Assembly (NCBI GenBank): GCA_016464795.1
Contig: JAEKNN010000053.1
Location: 42,509-106,508, forward strand
Reading direction: 5' to 3'
DNA length: 64,000 bases
Source: Candidatus Amunia macphersoniae
GTDB lineage: Bacteria; Chloroflexota; Dormibacteria; Aeolococcales; Aeolococcaceae
Part shown: positions 1 to 7,514 of the stretch, in pieces
How the letters are laid out: the number at the start of each line of letters is the position of its first letter
Numbering within the stretch: the stretch's first letter is position 1
Program-made: the position numbers and the translations under genes
Notes under the pieces: generated by a model
The model's input: only the letters and a program-made list of their open reading frames with translations
Database searches by the model: none
Told to the model about the DNA's origin: nothing

Positions 1-1
1 C

Positions 2-85
2 GCCATCGGATTCGTGGTGTTCGCTGTCACCCATGTGCGTCTGCCCCGTGTCGCCGACGGTGCGCTTCACGAGGTCTCGCCGTGA
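2..85 (+). CDS. C-terminal end of an unidentified protein (5' end outside window)
   Basis: Only the last 27 codons lie in the window, open from the window edge to a TGA at 83-85. The visible residues begin with a short hydrophobic stretch (AIGFVVFAV) followed by a polar tail, as in the end of a membrane protein. The stop overlaps the GTG start of the epimerase gene in a GTGA arrangement, so the two are probably co-transcribed. Nothing in the visible tail identifies the function. Confidence 0.5.
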   Translation, partial: AIGFVVFAVTHVRLPRVADGALHEVSP

Positions 86-1014
86 GGGCGCTGGTGACCG
101 GGGGGGCGGGATTCATCGGGTCCACGCTGGTCTCGGCGCTGCTGGAGGCTGGGGCTGAGGTGAGCGTGGTGGATGACCTGTCGCGCGGGCGTCGCGAGCA
201 GGTGCCGCCGGCGGCTCAGTTCCACCAGGTCGACATCGTCGGGGAGGGCCTGGGCCAGGCGGTGTCAACCGCCCGCCCGGACGTGGTGTTCCACCTGGCA
301 GCCCAGATCGATGTGCGGCGCTCGGTGACCGATCCGGTGCTGGACACTCGCATCAATGTCCTGGGGACCGTCAACCTCCTGGCCACATGCGTGCGCATGG
401 GGGTTCGTCGGATGGTGTTCGCCTCCAGTGGTGGCGCCCTGTACGGCGACACTGACGAGCTGCCCACGCCCGAGGGTCATCCCTGCGTGCCGGCATCAGC
501 ATATGGAGCCGCCAAGCTCGCGGGTGAGAGCTATGGCAACGTCTTTGCGCAGGTGCACGGGCTGGAGTTCGTGGCCCTGCGCTTCGCCAATGTGTACGGC
601 CCGCGCCAGGATCCGCACGGGGAGGCAGGCGTGGTGGCGATCTTCGCCGAGCGTCTTCTCGACCGGCGCGACGCGGTGATCAACGGTGACGGCGGCCAGA
701 CCCGCGACTACGTGCACGTCGATGACGTCGTCGCTGCCAATCTGCGCGCCGCGGAAACCGACAACCTCGGCGCGTACAACATCGGCACCGGCCGGGAGTG
801 CGACGTCAACGAGCTCTACTCGCACATCGCGCGTGCCGCCGGTGTCGATTCCCCGGCCGCTCACGGTGCGGCCAAGCCGGGTGAGCAACGCCGCTCGCGT
901 CTGGACATCACACGCGCCGCCGCGCTCCTCGACTGGCATCCGCGGGTGCCTCTGGAGGAGGGAATCTCAGACACCGTCGCCTGGTTCGCCGCGCGGCGCG
1001 TCGGCGGCGAGTAG
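82..1014 (+). CDS. galE: NAD-dependent epimerase/dehydratase, UDP-glucose 4-epimerase-like
   Basis: A 310-residue extended short-chain dehydrogenase of the sugar-nucleotide epimerase family. The N-terminal TGGAGFIGS motif (about residues 7-15) binds NAD, the Asp in VVDDLSRG binds the adenine ribose, and the catalytic pair is in SAYGAAK (about 136-142). NVYGPRQ and the late RDYVHVDDV block are typical of GalE and related enzymes. The GTG start overlaps the TGA of the upstream gene. These enzymes interconvert UDP-sugars for surface polysaccharides. Exact substrate (UDP-Glc, UDP-GlcNAc or UDP-GlcA) cannot be told from sequence, so the symbol is family-level. Its 3' end overlaps the convergent gene at 967-1440 by 48 bp. 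Confidence 0.85.
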   Translation: MRALVTGGAGFIGSTLVSALLEAGAEVSVVDDLSRGRREQVPPAAQFHQVDIVGEGLGQAVSTARPDVVFHLAAQIDVRRSVTDPVLDTRINVLGTVNLLATCVRMGVRRMVFASSGGALYGDTDELPTPEGHPCVPASAYGAAKLAGESYGNVFAQVHGLEFVALRFANVYGPRQDPHGEAGVVAIFAERLLDRRDAVINGDGGQTRDYVHVDDVVAANLRAAETDNLGAYNIGTGRECDVNELYSHIARAAGVDSPAAHGAAKPGEQRRSRLDITRAAALLDWHPRVPLEEGISDTVAWFAARRVGGE

Positions 1015-1440
1015 GCCGGCAGCGGCGGCACAGCAGTCGGCAGCGTGGTCCCGCAGCGCGATCACCGCGGCGGTCAGCCCGGGGCTGTCGGCATCCGCTT
1101 GGACGAGGCGCCAGGCCCACGCAGAGTCCTCGGCCGCCGCCGCCAGCAGTGCACGTGCCGCAGCGTCCGCGTCATCGAGAGTGACGGGATTGGGGATTCC
1201 GTCCAGCGTCTGCTGCACCCCCGCCGCCCCGCGGCGGCCGGTGCGGGCGGCCTCGGCTGCCAGGGCGTCCGGTGAGTCGAGCCATGACGAGAGGTGATCG
1301 ACTGACTCCTGCAGTTGCGCGTGGAGTGAGCCGAGCAGGGTTCGCGCCTCGACCGGACGGCCGGACGAGCCGCCAAGGGACCGGTAGGCGGCGATCAGCA
1401 GCAGCACCACAGCGGCGATGACGATGACGTAGACCGCCAT
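967..1440 (-). CDS. Hypothetical membrane-anchored protein downstream of infA
   Basis: A 157-residue protein with one N-terminal hydrophobic segment (about residues 3-19) and a long Ala-rich, probably helical, cytoplasmic or exported domain containing many Asp and Glu residues. I recognise no family. It begins 7 nt after the infA stop on the same strand, so it is likely translated from the infA transcript. Its 3' end runs 48 bp into the convergent epimerase gene, so the last residues would be coded antisense to that gene. A signal-anchor topology is inferred from the hydrophobic N terminus and the Arg after it. Confidence 0.6.
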   Translation of the reverse strand: MAVYVIVIAAVVLLLIAAYRSLGGSSGRPVEARTLLGSLHAQLQESVDHLSSWLDSPDALAAEAARTGRRGAAGVQQTLDGIPNPVTLDDADAAARALLAAAAEDSAWAWRLVQADADSPGLTAAVIALRDHAADCCAAAAGLLAADAPRGEPGDGV

Positions 1441-1447
1441 CTGAGAC

Positions 1448-1753
1448 TTACTTGTAGCGGAAGGTGATCCGCCCGCGCGTGAGGTCGTACGGGCTCAGCT
1501 CGACCCGCACCTTGTCGCCGATGAGGATGCGAATGTAAAACTTGCGCATCTTGCCGGCGGTGTAGGCGAGAACCTCCTGGCCGGTGAGCAACTTCACCTT
1601 GAACATGGCGTTGGGCAGCGGCTCGACGACCGTGGCGTCCATCTCGATCGTCTCCTCCTTGACCTCGGCAGCCTCTGCTGCGGCCGCCGGGTCCCGGCGG
1701 CGTGCGGGGCCGCGGCGGCGCGCGCCGCCGGGACGAGGTGGACGTCGGGCCAA
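1448..1753 (-). CDS. infA: Translation initiation factor IF-1 with N-terminal extension
   Basis: The C-terminal 70 residues are a complete IF-1 OB fold: [16 protein letters not shown], then [11 protein letters not shown] and the family-ending [17 protein letters not shown]-1 binds the 30S A site during initiation. I chose TTG at 1753 because GAGGAG lies 6 nt upstream of it. This gives 101 residues against a usual 71-73. The extra 28-30 residues are rich in Arg, Pro and Ala. No ATG gives the standard length: the only internal ATG falls inside the OB fold. It is not in a ribosomal-protein operon. It diverges from metH and is followed by a small membrane-protein gene. Confidence 0.9.
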   Translation of the reverse strand: MARRPPRPGGARRRGPARRRDPAAAAEAAEVKEETIEMDATVVEPLPNAMFKVKLLTGQEVLAYTAGKMRKFYIRILIGDKVRVELSPYDLTRGRITFRYK

Positions 1754-1760
1754 GAGGATC

Positions 1761-1766
1761 TCCTCG
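1761..1766 (-). promoter_or_regulatory. Ribosome binding site deciding the infA start
   Basis: The minus strand reads GAGGAG here, 6-7 nt before a TTG codon (1751-1753). This supports the long form of IF-1 with a basic N-terminal extension, rather than an internal start. Confidence 0.6.
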
Positions 1767-1854
1767 GAAAGACTGTGCGGCGCAATCCGCGATTGCCGGT
1801 CGAGGGTAGCACGGCCACCGTCGCGGTTGCGGCCGCGAGAACTCAATTCGCCAG

Positions 1855-1860
1855 TAGAAT
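1855..1860 (+). promoter_or_regulatory. Candidate -10 element of metH
   Basis: TAGAAT sits 24 nt before the metH ATG. This leaves a short leader with AGGAGAGGGA just upstream of the start. The 131 nt between infA and metH are too short for a full cobalamin riboswitch plus expression platform, and I see no B12-box-like sequence. Confidence 0.45.
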
Positions 1861-1884
1861 CAAGCGAAGTTCACAGGAGAGGGA

Positions 1885-4800
1885 ATGTCCCAATCGATGG
1901 CAATGCCACGCCAGTCTTTTCTCGATGCGCTCAGCAAGCGTGTTCTCGTCTACGACGGGGCGATGGGCACCGGCCTGCAGGCACTGGAGCCGACCGCCGC
2001 CGATTTCGGTGGCCCTGCGCTCGAGGGGTGGATGGACGGTCTGGTGCTGCACGCACCGCACCTCGTCGAGCGCGTGCACCGTTCCTTCCTCGAGGTGGGC
2101 TGCGACGTCCTCGAGACGGCCACGTTCCAGGCCACCCGGGTTCGACTGGTGGAGTGGGGCCAGGCGGAGGTCACCCTCGAGCTCAACCGGTCGGCAGCCG
2201 CATTGGCGCGCCGCTTGGCTGATGAGTACTCGACACCGCAGCAGCCGCGGTTTGTCGCTGGCAGCATCGGTCCGAGCGGTTTTCTGCCGTCGTCGAGCGA
2301 CCCGTCGTTGTCGCGAATCACCTTCGGCGAGCTCGTCGAGACCTTCACCGAACAGGCGCAAGGTCTCGTCGAGGGCGGTAGCGACCTGCTGATCATCGAG
2401 ACCGCACAGGACATCCTGGAGGTGCGCGCTGCCATCTTCGGGTGCCGCCAGGCGTTCAGCAGGACCGGTGTGGTGCTTCCGCTGCATGCCTCGGTCAGCC
2501 TGCTCGACACCAGTGGAACCATGCTTCTCGGCACCGACCCCGGTGCGGTCGTGGCAATCCTCGACTCACTCGGGGTCGACGTGATCGGCCTCAACTGCTC
2601 GACCGGCCCCGAGCTGATGCGTGACGGCATCCGGCTGATCGTCGAACGCAGCTCGGTGCCCGTCGCATGCATCCCCAACGCCGGCATTCCCAGCAATGTC
2701 GGTGGCAGAGCTCACTTTCCGCTCGGCGCCGTGGAGATGGCCGCGCAGCTCGAGGACTTCGTGCGCCGCCTCGGGGTGGCCGCGGTCGGCGGCTGCTGCG
2801 GCAGCACCGCCGAGCACATCGCCGAGCTGGTGGCACGCGTCCGGTCACTGCCTGCGCCTCAGCGGGCTGGTGACGGTGTGCCCCGCCTGGCCAGCGCCAT
2901 GAGCGCGGTCGACCTCCATCAACAACCCGCACCTCTGCTCATCGGCGAGCGCGTCAACGCCCAGGGTTCGCGTGCCGTCAAGCGCCTCCTCCTCGAGGAG
3001 GACTACGAGGGGATGGTGGCCATCGGGCGAGGACAGGCAGAAGGAGGCGCGCATGCGCTCGACGTGTGCGTCGCCGTCACCGAGCGCAGCGATGAGGCCG
3101 AGCAGATGCGCGCGGTCGTTCGCGGGCTGGAGATGTCAGTGGATGCCCCGCTGATCTTCGACAGCACCGACGCCGCCGTGATTCGCACGGCCCTGGAGTC
3201 CTATCCCGGGCGCGCGGTGGTCAACAGCGTCAACCTGGAGAACGGTCGGACCCGCTGTGAGACTGTGCTGCCGCTGGTGCGGGATCACGGCGCGGCGGTG
3301 GTGGCCCTGACCATCGACGAGCAAGGGATGGCCAACACCGCCGATCGGAAGCTGGCGGTGGCCACGCGCATCCGCGACATCGCCTGCGATGAGTTTCGCC
3401 TCCAGCCACATCAGATCCTCTTCGACGCGTTGACGTTCACCCTGGCCACCGGTGAGGCCGAGTACATCGACTCGGCGCATCAGACGATCGAGGGGATCCG
3501 GCGGATCAAGCAGACGCTCGGTGGCGTTCTCACCGTGCTCGGTGTCTCCAACGTGTCGTTCGGCCTGTCGGCGGTCAGCCGGCCGGTGCTCAACAGCGTG
3601 TTCCTCTACCACTGTGTCCAGGCAGGACTGGATGCGGCGATCGTCAATCCGGCTCACATCACCCCGTACGCTGAGATCGGCGCCGCCGAGCGTGAGCTCG
3701 CTGAGGACCTGATCTTCAATCGGCGCGGTGATGCGCTGGCTCGGTACATCGGTCACTTCGACGGCGCCGAGACGGTGGCCACCGATTCCACAGTCGATCC
3801 GTTCGCGGGGATGCCCCCTGCGGAGCGCATCCATGCGCAGATCCTGCAGCGGCGCCGCGACGGCATCGAGGAGCAGATCGACCTCGCCGTCGGCGAACGT
3901 GCCCCGGTCGCGGTGCTCAACGAGGTGCTGCTGCCGGCGATGAAGGAGGTTGGTGATCGCTTCGGCGCGGGCGAGTTGATCCTGCCCTTCGTCCTGCAGA
4001 GCGCGGAGGTGATGAAGCGAGCCGTCAGCCAGCTGGAGAAGTACCTCGATCGTGTCGAAGGCACCTCAAAGGGCACCATCGTGCTCGCCACCGTGTACGG
4101 AGACGTCCACGACATCGGCAAGAATCTGGTCAACACCATCCTCAGCAACAACGGCTACACAGTTCACGACCTCGGCAAGCAGGTGCCGCTGACCACAATC
4201 ATCGACCGTGCGGTCGAGGTCGGGGCCGACATCATCGGGTTGAGCGCGCTTCTGGTCAGCACCAGCAAGCAGATGCCGCTGTGCCTGCACGAGCTGTCGG
4301 CACGCGGGCTCGCCTTTCCGGTGATCATCGGTGGTGCCGCCATCAATCGCGGCTTCGGCCGGCGCATCCTCACCCTCGATGACGGCAACACGTACGACGC
4401 CGGCGTGTTCTATTGCAAGGACGCCTTCGAAGGGCTGGATACTGTCGAACAGTTGCGCGACGAGCCACGACGCGTCGCCTTGCTCGGGCGCATGCACGAC
4501 GAGGCAGTGCATCAAGCCGAACGTGACAGCGAGCGCGAGGCCCGCCGGCATGCCGCTGCGACCGCCAACGCCATCGGGGTACCGCTGAATGCGCGCAGCG
4601 ACACCGCCACCGACATCGCCATACCCGCCCCACCGTTCTGGGGTGCGCACCTTCTCGATGACATCTCCATCGATGAGGTGACGCCGTGCATCGATCGCAA
4701 CTCGCTGTTCAAGATGAGCTGGCAGTTCAAGGGTGTTCACGACCCGCAGCGCTGGGCGGAGCTGCTCGAGCAGGAGCTGGAGCCGCGGCTCGCCCGCTCC

Positions 4801-5457
4801 ATCGATGAGGCTCGGCACGGCGGCTGGTTGCGACTTCAGGCTGTCTACGGCTACTGGCCGGCTCTGGCCGACGGCGATTCGGTGGTCATCTACGATCCCA
4901 AGCGACACGATGTGGAGCTCGCGCGCTTCACCTTTCCGCGCCAGCGCGCTCAGAATCGTCTCTGCCTGGCCGATTACGTGCGTCCGCTGTCGGAAGCGCG
5001 CGACGGCGAGCGTGATGTGGTGGCACTGCAGCTGGTGACCACCGGTCCTGGAGCATCAGAGTTGAGCGCGCAGCTCCAGCGCGACGGCGAGTACGACGAC
5101 ATGCTGCGTGTGCACGGCTTTGCCACCCAGATGGCGGAGGCCACCGCGGAATGGCTGCACTTGCGCATCCGCGGTGAGCTGGGGCTCGACCACGATCGAG
5201 GGCGGCGCTACTCGTGGGGTTACCCGTCGTGCCCAGACCTCGCCGACCACCAGACCTTCTTCTCCCTGGTCCCTGCCGATCTCATTGGGGTCGAGCTGAC
5301 CGAGGGATTTCAGCTGGTCCCGGAGCAATCGACAGCGGCAATCGTGCTGCACCATCCGCAGGCGCGGTATTTCGCCGTCTACGGTGGTGGCGAGGTCGAT
5401 GGCCCTGGGGCACCGGAGGCGGAGCCGCGCATCGCAGTCGGCGCACACTCCCGGTAG
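1885..5457 (+). CDS. metH: Cobalamin-dependent methionine synthase MetH
   Basis: A 1190-residue multidomain enzyme that transfers the methyl group of 5-methyltetrahydrofolate to homocysteine via cob(I)alamin. Domain order is canonical. The homocysteine-binding barrel begins YDGAMGTGL, with zinc cysteines in LNCS and GGCCGS. The folate-binding barrel follows (LLIGERVNAQGS, about residue 350). Next are the four-helix cap and the B12 Rossmann domain, with the cobalt-ligating His in DVHDIGKN (about residue 740). Last is the SAM-binding reactivation domain (ending around VYGGGEVDGP). The start has AGGAGAGGGA 4 nt upstream. The last codons lie inside a 16-bp tandem repeat. The reactivation domain means the cell can rescue oxidised cobalamin using a flavodoxin-type partner. 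Confidence 0.97.
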   Translation: MSQSMAMPRQSFLDALSKRVLVYDGAMGTGLQALEPTAADFGGPALEGWMDGLVLHAPHLVERVHRSFLEVGCDVLETATFQATRVRLVEWGQAEVTLELNRSAAALARRLADEYSTPQQPRFVAGSIGPSGFLPSSSDPSLSRITFGELVETFTEQAQGLVEGGSDLLIIETAQDILEVRAAIFGCRQAFSRTGVVLPLHASVSLLDTSGTMLLGTDPGAVVAILDSLGVDVIGLNCSTGPELMRDGIRLIVERSSVPVACIPNAGIPSNVGGRAHFPLGAVEMAAQLEDFVRRLGVAAVGGCCGSTAEHIAELVARVRSLPAPQRAGDGVPRLASAMSAVDLHQQPAPLLIGERVNAQGSRAVKRLLLEEDYEGMVAIGRGQAEGGAHALDVCVAVTERSDEAEQMRAVVRGLEMSVDAPLIFDSTDAAVIRTALESYPGRAVVNSVNLENGRTRCETVLPLVRDHGAAVVALTIDEQGMANTADRKLAVATRIRDIACDEFRLQPHQILFDALTFTLATGEAEYIDSAHQTIEGIRRIKQTLGGVLTVLGVSNVSFGLSAVSRPVLNSVFLYHCVQAGLDAAIVNPAHITPYAEIGAAERELAEDLIFNRRGDALARYIGHFDGAETVATDSTVDPFAGMPPAERIHAQILQRRRDGIEEQIDLAVGERAPVAVLNEVLLPAMKEVGDRFGAGELILPFVLQSAEVMKRAVSQLEKYLDRVEGTSKGTIVLATVYGDVHDIGKNLVNTILSNNGYTVHDLGKQVPLTTIIDRAVEVGADIIGLSALLVSTSKQMPLCLHELSARGLAFPVIIGGAAINRGFGRRILTLDDGNTYDAGVFYCKDAFEGLDTVEQLRDEPRRVALLGRMHDEAVHQAERDSEREARRHAAATANAIGVPLNARSDTATDIAIPAPPFWGAHLLDDISIDEVTPCIDRNSLFKMSWQFKGVHDPQRWAELLEQELEPRLARSIDEARHGGWLRLQAVYGYWPALADGDSVVIYDPKRHDVELARFTFPRQRAQNRLCLADYVRPLSEARDGERDVVALQLVTTGPGASELSAQLQRDGEYDDMLRVHGFATQMAEATAEWLHLRIRGELGLDHDRGRRYSWGYPSCPDLADHQTFFSLVPADLIGVELTEGFQLVPEQSTAAIVLHHPQARYFAVYGGGEVDGPGAPEAEPRIAVGAHSR

Positions 5458-5519
5458 CGCACAGTCCCGGCAGCGCACAGTCCGGGTGGCGCACAGTCCC
5501 GGTGCGCTCAGTCCCGGTA
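5441..5519. repeat. Tandem repeat, five 15-16 bp units, at the metH 3' end
   Basis: Five head-to-tail units close to GCGCACAGTCCCGGTA occupy 5441-5519. Units two to four differ only at their last bases, unit one has ACTC for AGTC, and unit five has CTCA for CACA. The first unit encodes the final MetH residues and contains its TAG. The last unit encodes the end, including the stop, of the convergent small gene at 5508-5795. The array therefore fills the junction between two convergent genes. It has no spacers, so it is not a CRISPR. Confidence 0.85.
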
Positions 5520-5795
5520 GCGGTCGATCAGGTGGCCCTCTTCAACCCACTTGTCCCGGTAGAAGTGGCAGGTCGAGGGTTCACTGATGCACGGTGGCAC
5601 CGGATGCCTGCCGGTGAAGTTGTGGGTGCGATGATCAACGTGGCAGTCAGCCTTGAATCGGGTCAGCAGCCCGAAGACCGCGGGTTCGCGGAGGATCTGT
5701 TCGAGGTACGGGCACCGCTGCGTGGGGATGGTGCGATGCGAGGTTCGCGCAGCAGGCTCATCGTCACGCCACCACGAGGGCGGGTCGGCGCGCAT
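5508..5795 (-). CDS. Small Cys/His-rich protein, function unknown
   Basis: A 95-residue protein with CPYL, then DCHVDH, then PPCISEPSTCHFYRDKW. The CPYL...CH...C...C-x-FY spacing looks like a small metal-binding domain, although I cannot name the family. It starts 11 nt after the stop of the receiver-domain gene on the same strand, so the two are probably co-transcribed and may act together. No clear ribosome binding site precedes the ATG, so the true start is uncertain. Its stop codon lies inside the tandem repeat after metH. Confidence 0.5.
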   Translation of the reverse strand: MRADPPSWWRDDEPAARTSHRTIPTQRCPYLEQILREPAVFGLLTRFKADCHVDHRTHNFTGRHPVPPCISEPSTCHFYRDKWVEEGHLIDRYRD

Positions 5796-5806
5796 GGCGT
5801 GGGAGC

Positions 5807-6172
5807 TCAGGCCGCGAGCATCGATTGGATGCGCGAGGCGAGCTCCTTGATCTTGAATGGCTTGGCGAGCGTCTGAACGTTGCCATACGCCTCGAGCTTG
5901 GGCGTTGTGGTTGCGTTGACGAGCGCACTGACCACCAGCACCTTGGACCCGTCGCCATGGTCAGAGCGGATGCGCTCCAGCACCTGAGTCCCGCTCAACT
6001 CACCCGGAAGCATCAGGTCGAGCAGGACGAGATCGGGCTTGAAGTCGGTGAAGGCTGTGAGCCCTTCGTCCCCGCTCTTGGCGACGCGGACCTCGTAGCC
6101 CTCCATGGTGCAGAGCAACGACTCGATGTCCGCCAACGCGTAGTAGTCTTCGATGATCAGGACTCTCTTCAT
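5807..6172 (-). CDS. Receiver-only (CheY-like) response regulator
   Basis: 121 residues forming a single receiver domain: acidic pair in IIEDY (residues 8-9), phosphoacceptor Asp52 in VLLDLMLPG, the Ser of VVSALV, and the Lys of LAKPF. There is no output domain, so it acts by protein contact or as a phosphorelay intermediate. No kinase is adjacent. I place the start at MKRVLIIED (6172) rather than at the 140-codon extension upstream, because receiver domains begin there. A CAATAT hexamer lies 9 nt before this ATG, which suggests a leaderless transcript. Confidence 0.85.
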   Translation of the reverse strand: MKRVLIIEDYYALADIESLLCTMEGYEVRVAKSGDEGLTAFTDFKPDLVLLDLMLPGELSGTQVLERIRSDHGDGSKVLVVSALVNATTTPKLEAYGNVQTLAKPFKIKELASRIQSMLAA

Positions 6173-6181
6173 CGGCTTCGC

Positions 6182-6187
6182 ATATTG
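6182..6187 (-). promoter_or_regulatory. Candidate -10 for leaderless response-regulator transcript
   Basis: The minus strand reads CAATAT, 9 nt upstream of ATG 6172, with no ribosome binding site between. Transcription would begin at or within a few bases of the start codon. Confidence 0.35.
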
Positions 6188-6286
6188 GTGGTCATGGTGG
6201 TGAGACGCAAGTCCCGCTGAGCATACCAAGCGCTTCCGACGATGCGAGGATTCCGCGACAGAAGCGTGACCCGGGCGGCAGGCCCG

Positions 6287-7453
6287 TCAGGCCCTGCGGT
6301 CAAGGATCGTGGCCGTGCCCAAACCGCCCCCGCAGCACATGGTCTGGAGGCCCAGGCGGGCGTCGCGGCGTTCCAGCTCGTGCAGCAGGGTGGTCATGAG
6401 ACGGGCGCCGCTGGCCCCAAGGGGATGGCCCAGCGCGATCGCTCCGCCGTTGACGTTGACCCGCGCCATGTCGGGGTGGTGCTCCTGCTCCCACGCGAGC
6501 ACCACCGGAGCGAAGGCTTCGTTGACCTCAAAGAGGTCGATGTCATCAAGATCGAGGCCGGCGCGATCGAGCACCCGGCTGGTGGCCGGGATCGGGCCGG
6601 TGAGCATGGTCACCGGGTCGACGCCCACCACCGCCTGTGACCGGATGCTGGCACGAGACGTGAGCCCGAGCTCCTTAGCCCGGTCTCGCGACATCAGCAG
6701 GATCGCCGCGGCCCCGTCGGTGATCTGTGAGGAGTTGCCAGCGTGCAGGATACCGTCGGCGCGGAAGGACGGTTGCAACTGCGCCAGCGACTCGACGCTG
6801 GTCGCGGGACGGATCCCCTGATCCTGGGACACCACCACACTCTCGCCGTTCTCCCCGACCACGATCGGCGCGATCTCGCGGTCGAAGTGTCCAGCAGCCT
6901 GGGCTCTGGCGGCGCGACGGTGCGACTCGGCGGCGAAGGCGTCGGCCTGATCGCGAGTTATCCCCCAGCGCTGGGCGATCATCTCCGCGGCCAATCCCTG
7001 GTTGACCAGGTCGTACTGCTCGAGCAGCTCGGGTGGGAAGGGGGAACCCGGGCCCTGGAGCACCGTGCTGCCCATCGGCACCCGGCTCATGCTCTCGACG
7101 CCGGCGGCGATGGTGATGTCGCACACGCCGGCTTGGATGAGGTTGGCTGCGAAGTGCACAGCCTGCTGGGACGAGCCGCACTGGCGGTCGATGGTGGTGG
7201 CCGGCACCTCGACTGGAAAGCCGGCCAGCAGCACCGCCTGGCGCGCGACGTTGATCGATTGCTCCCCCGTCTGGCTGACGCAGCCCATCACCACGTCGTC
7301 GACGAGCGCGGGGTCGACGCCGGCGCGACCGACGACCTCGCCGAGCACGTGAGCGGCGAGCTTCAGCGGATGCACATCGCGCAGGTCGCCGTTCTTCTGG
7401 TTGCCCCGCCCCAGAGGGGTGCGGACCGCCTCGATGATGACCACGTCGCTCAT
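6287..7453 (-). CDS. Acetyl-CoA acetyltransferase (thiolase)
   Basis: A 388-residue thiolase-fold enzyme for CoA-dependent acyl transfer in beta-oxidation or acetoacetyl-CoA synthesis. The acylated cysteine is Cys92 in DRQCGSSQQA. The C-terminal signatures are NVNGGAIALGHPLGASGAR (base His) and CCGGGLGTATI (second active Cys). The start at MSDVVIIEAVRTP is preceded on the minus strand by AGGGAG; a 27-codon extension upstream has no support. Typical thiolase length is 390-400. It lies alone between the receiver gene and the end of the glycosyltransferase gene. Substrate chain length is not evident. An SDR and a 3-hydroxyacyl-CoA dehydrogenase elsewhere in the window could act with it. Confidence 0.93.
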   Translation of the reverse strand: MSDVVIIEAVRTPLGRGNQKNGDLRDVHPLKLAAHVLGEVVGRAGVDPALVDDVVMGCVSQTGEQSINVARQAVLLAGFPVEVPATTIDRQCGSSQQAVHFAANLIQAGVCDITIAAGVESMSRVPMGSTVLQGPGSPFPPELLEQYDLVNQGLAAEMIAQRWGITRDQADAFAAESHRRAARAQAAGHFDREIAPIVVGENGESVVVSQDQGIRPATSVESLAQLQPSFRADGILHAGNSSQITDGAAAILLMSRDRAKELGLTSRASIRSQAVVGVDPVTMLTGPIPATSRVLDRAGLDLDDIDLFEVNEAFAPVVLAWEQEHHPDMARVNVNGGAIALGHPLGASGARLMTTLLHELERRDARLGLQTMCCGGGLGTATILDRRA

Positions 7454-7514
7454 GAACTTCACTCCCTGAACTGAGGTGGCGTGAACCATACACGCCCTGG
7501 TCGCCCGGGGGCGG

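Noticed and set aside
1754..1884. Cobalamin or SAM riboswitch upstream of metH
   Set aside because: The space is 131 nt and shared with the infA promoter region. I find no B12 box or SAM-type stem arrangement.
5441..5519. CRISPR-like array
   Set aside because: The units are contiguous 15-16 bp repeats with no spacers, and no cas genes are present.
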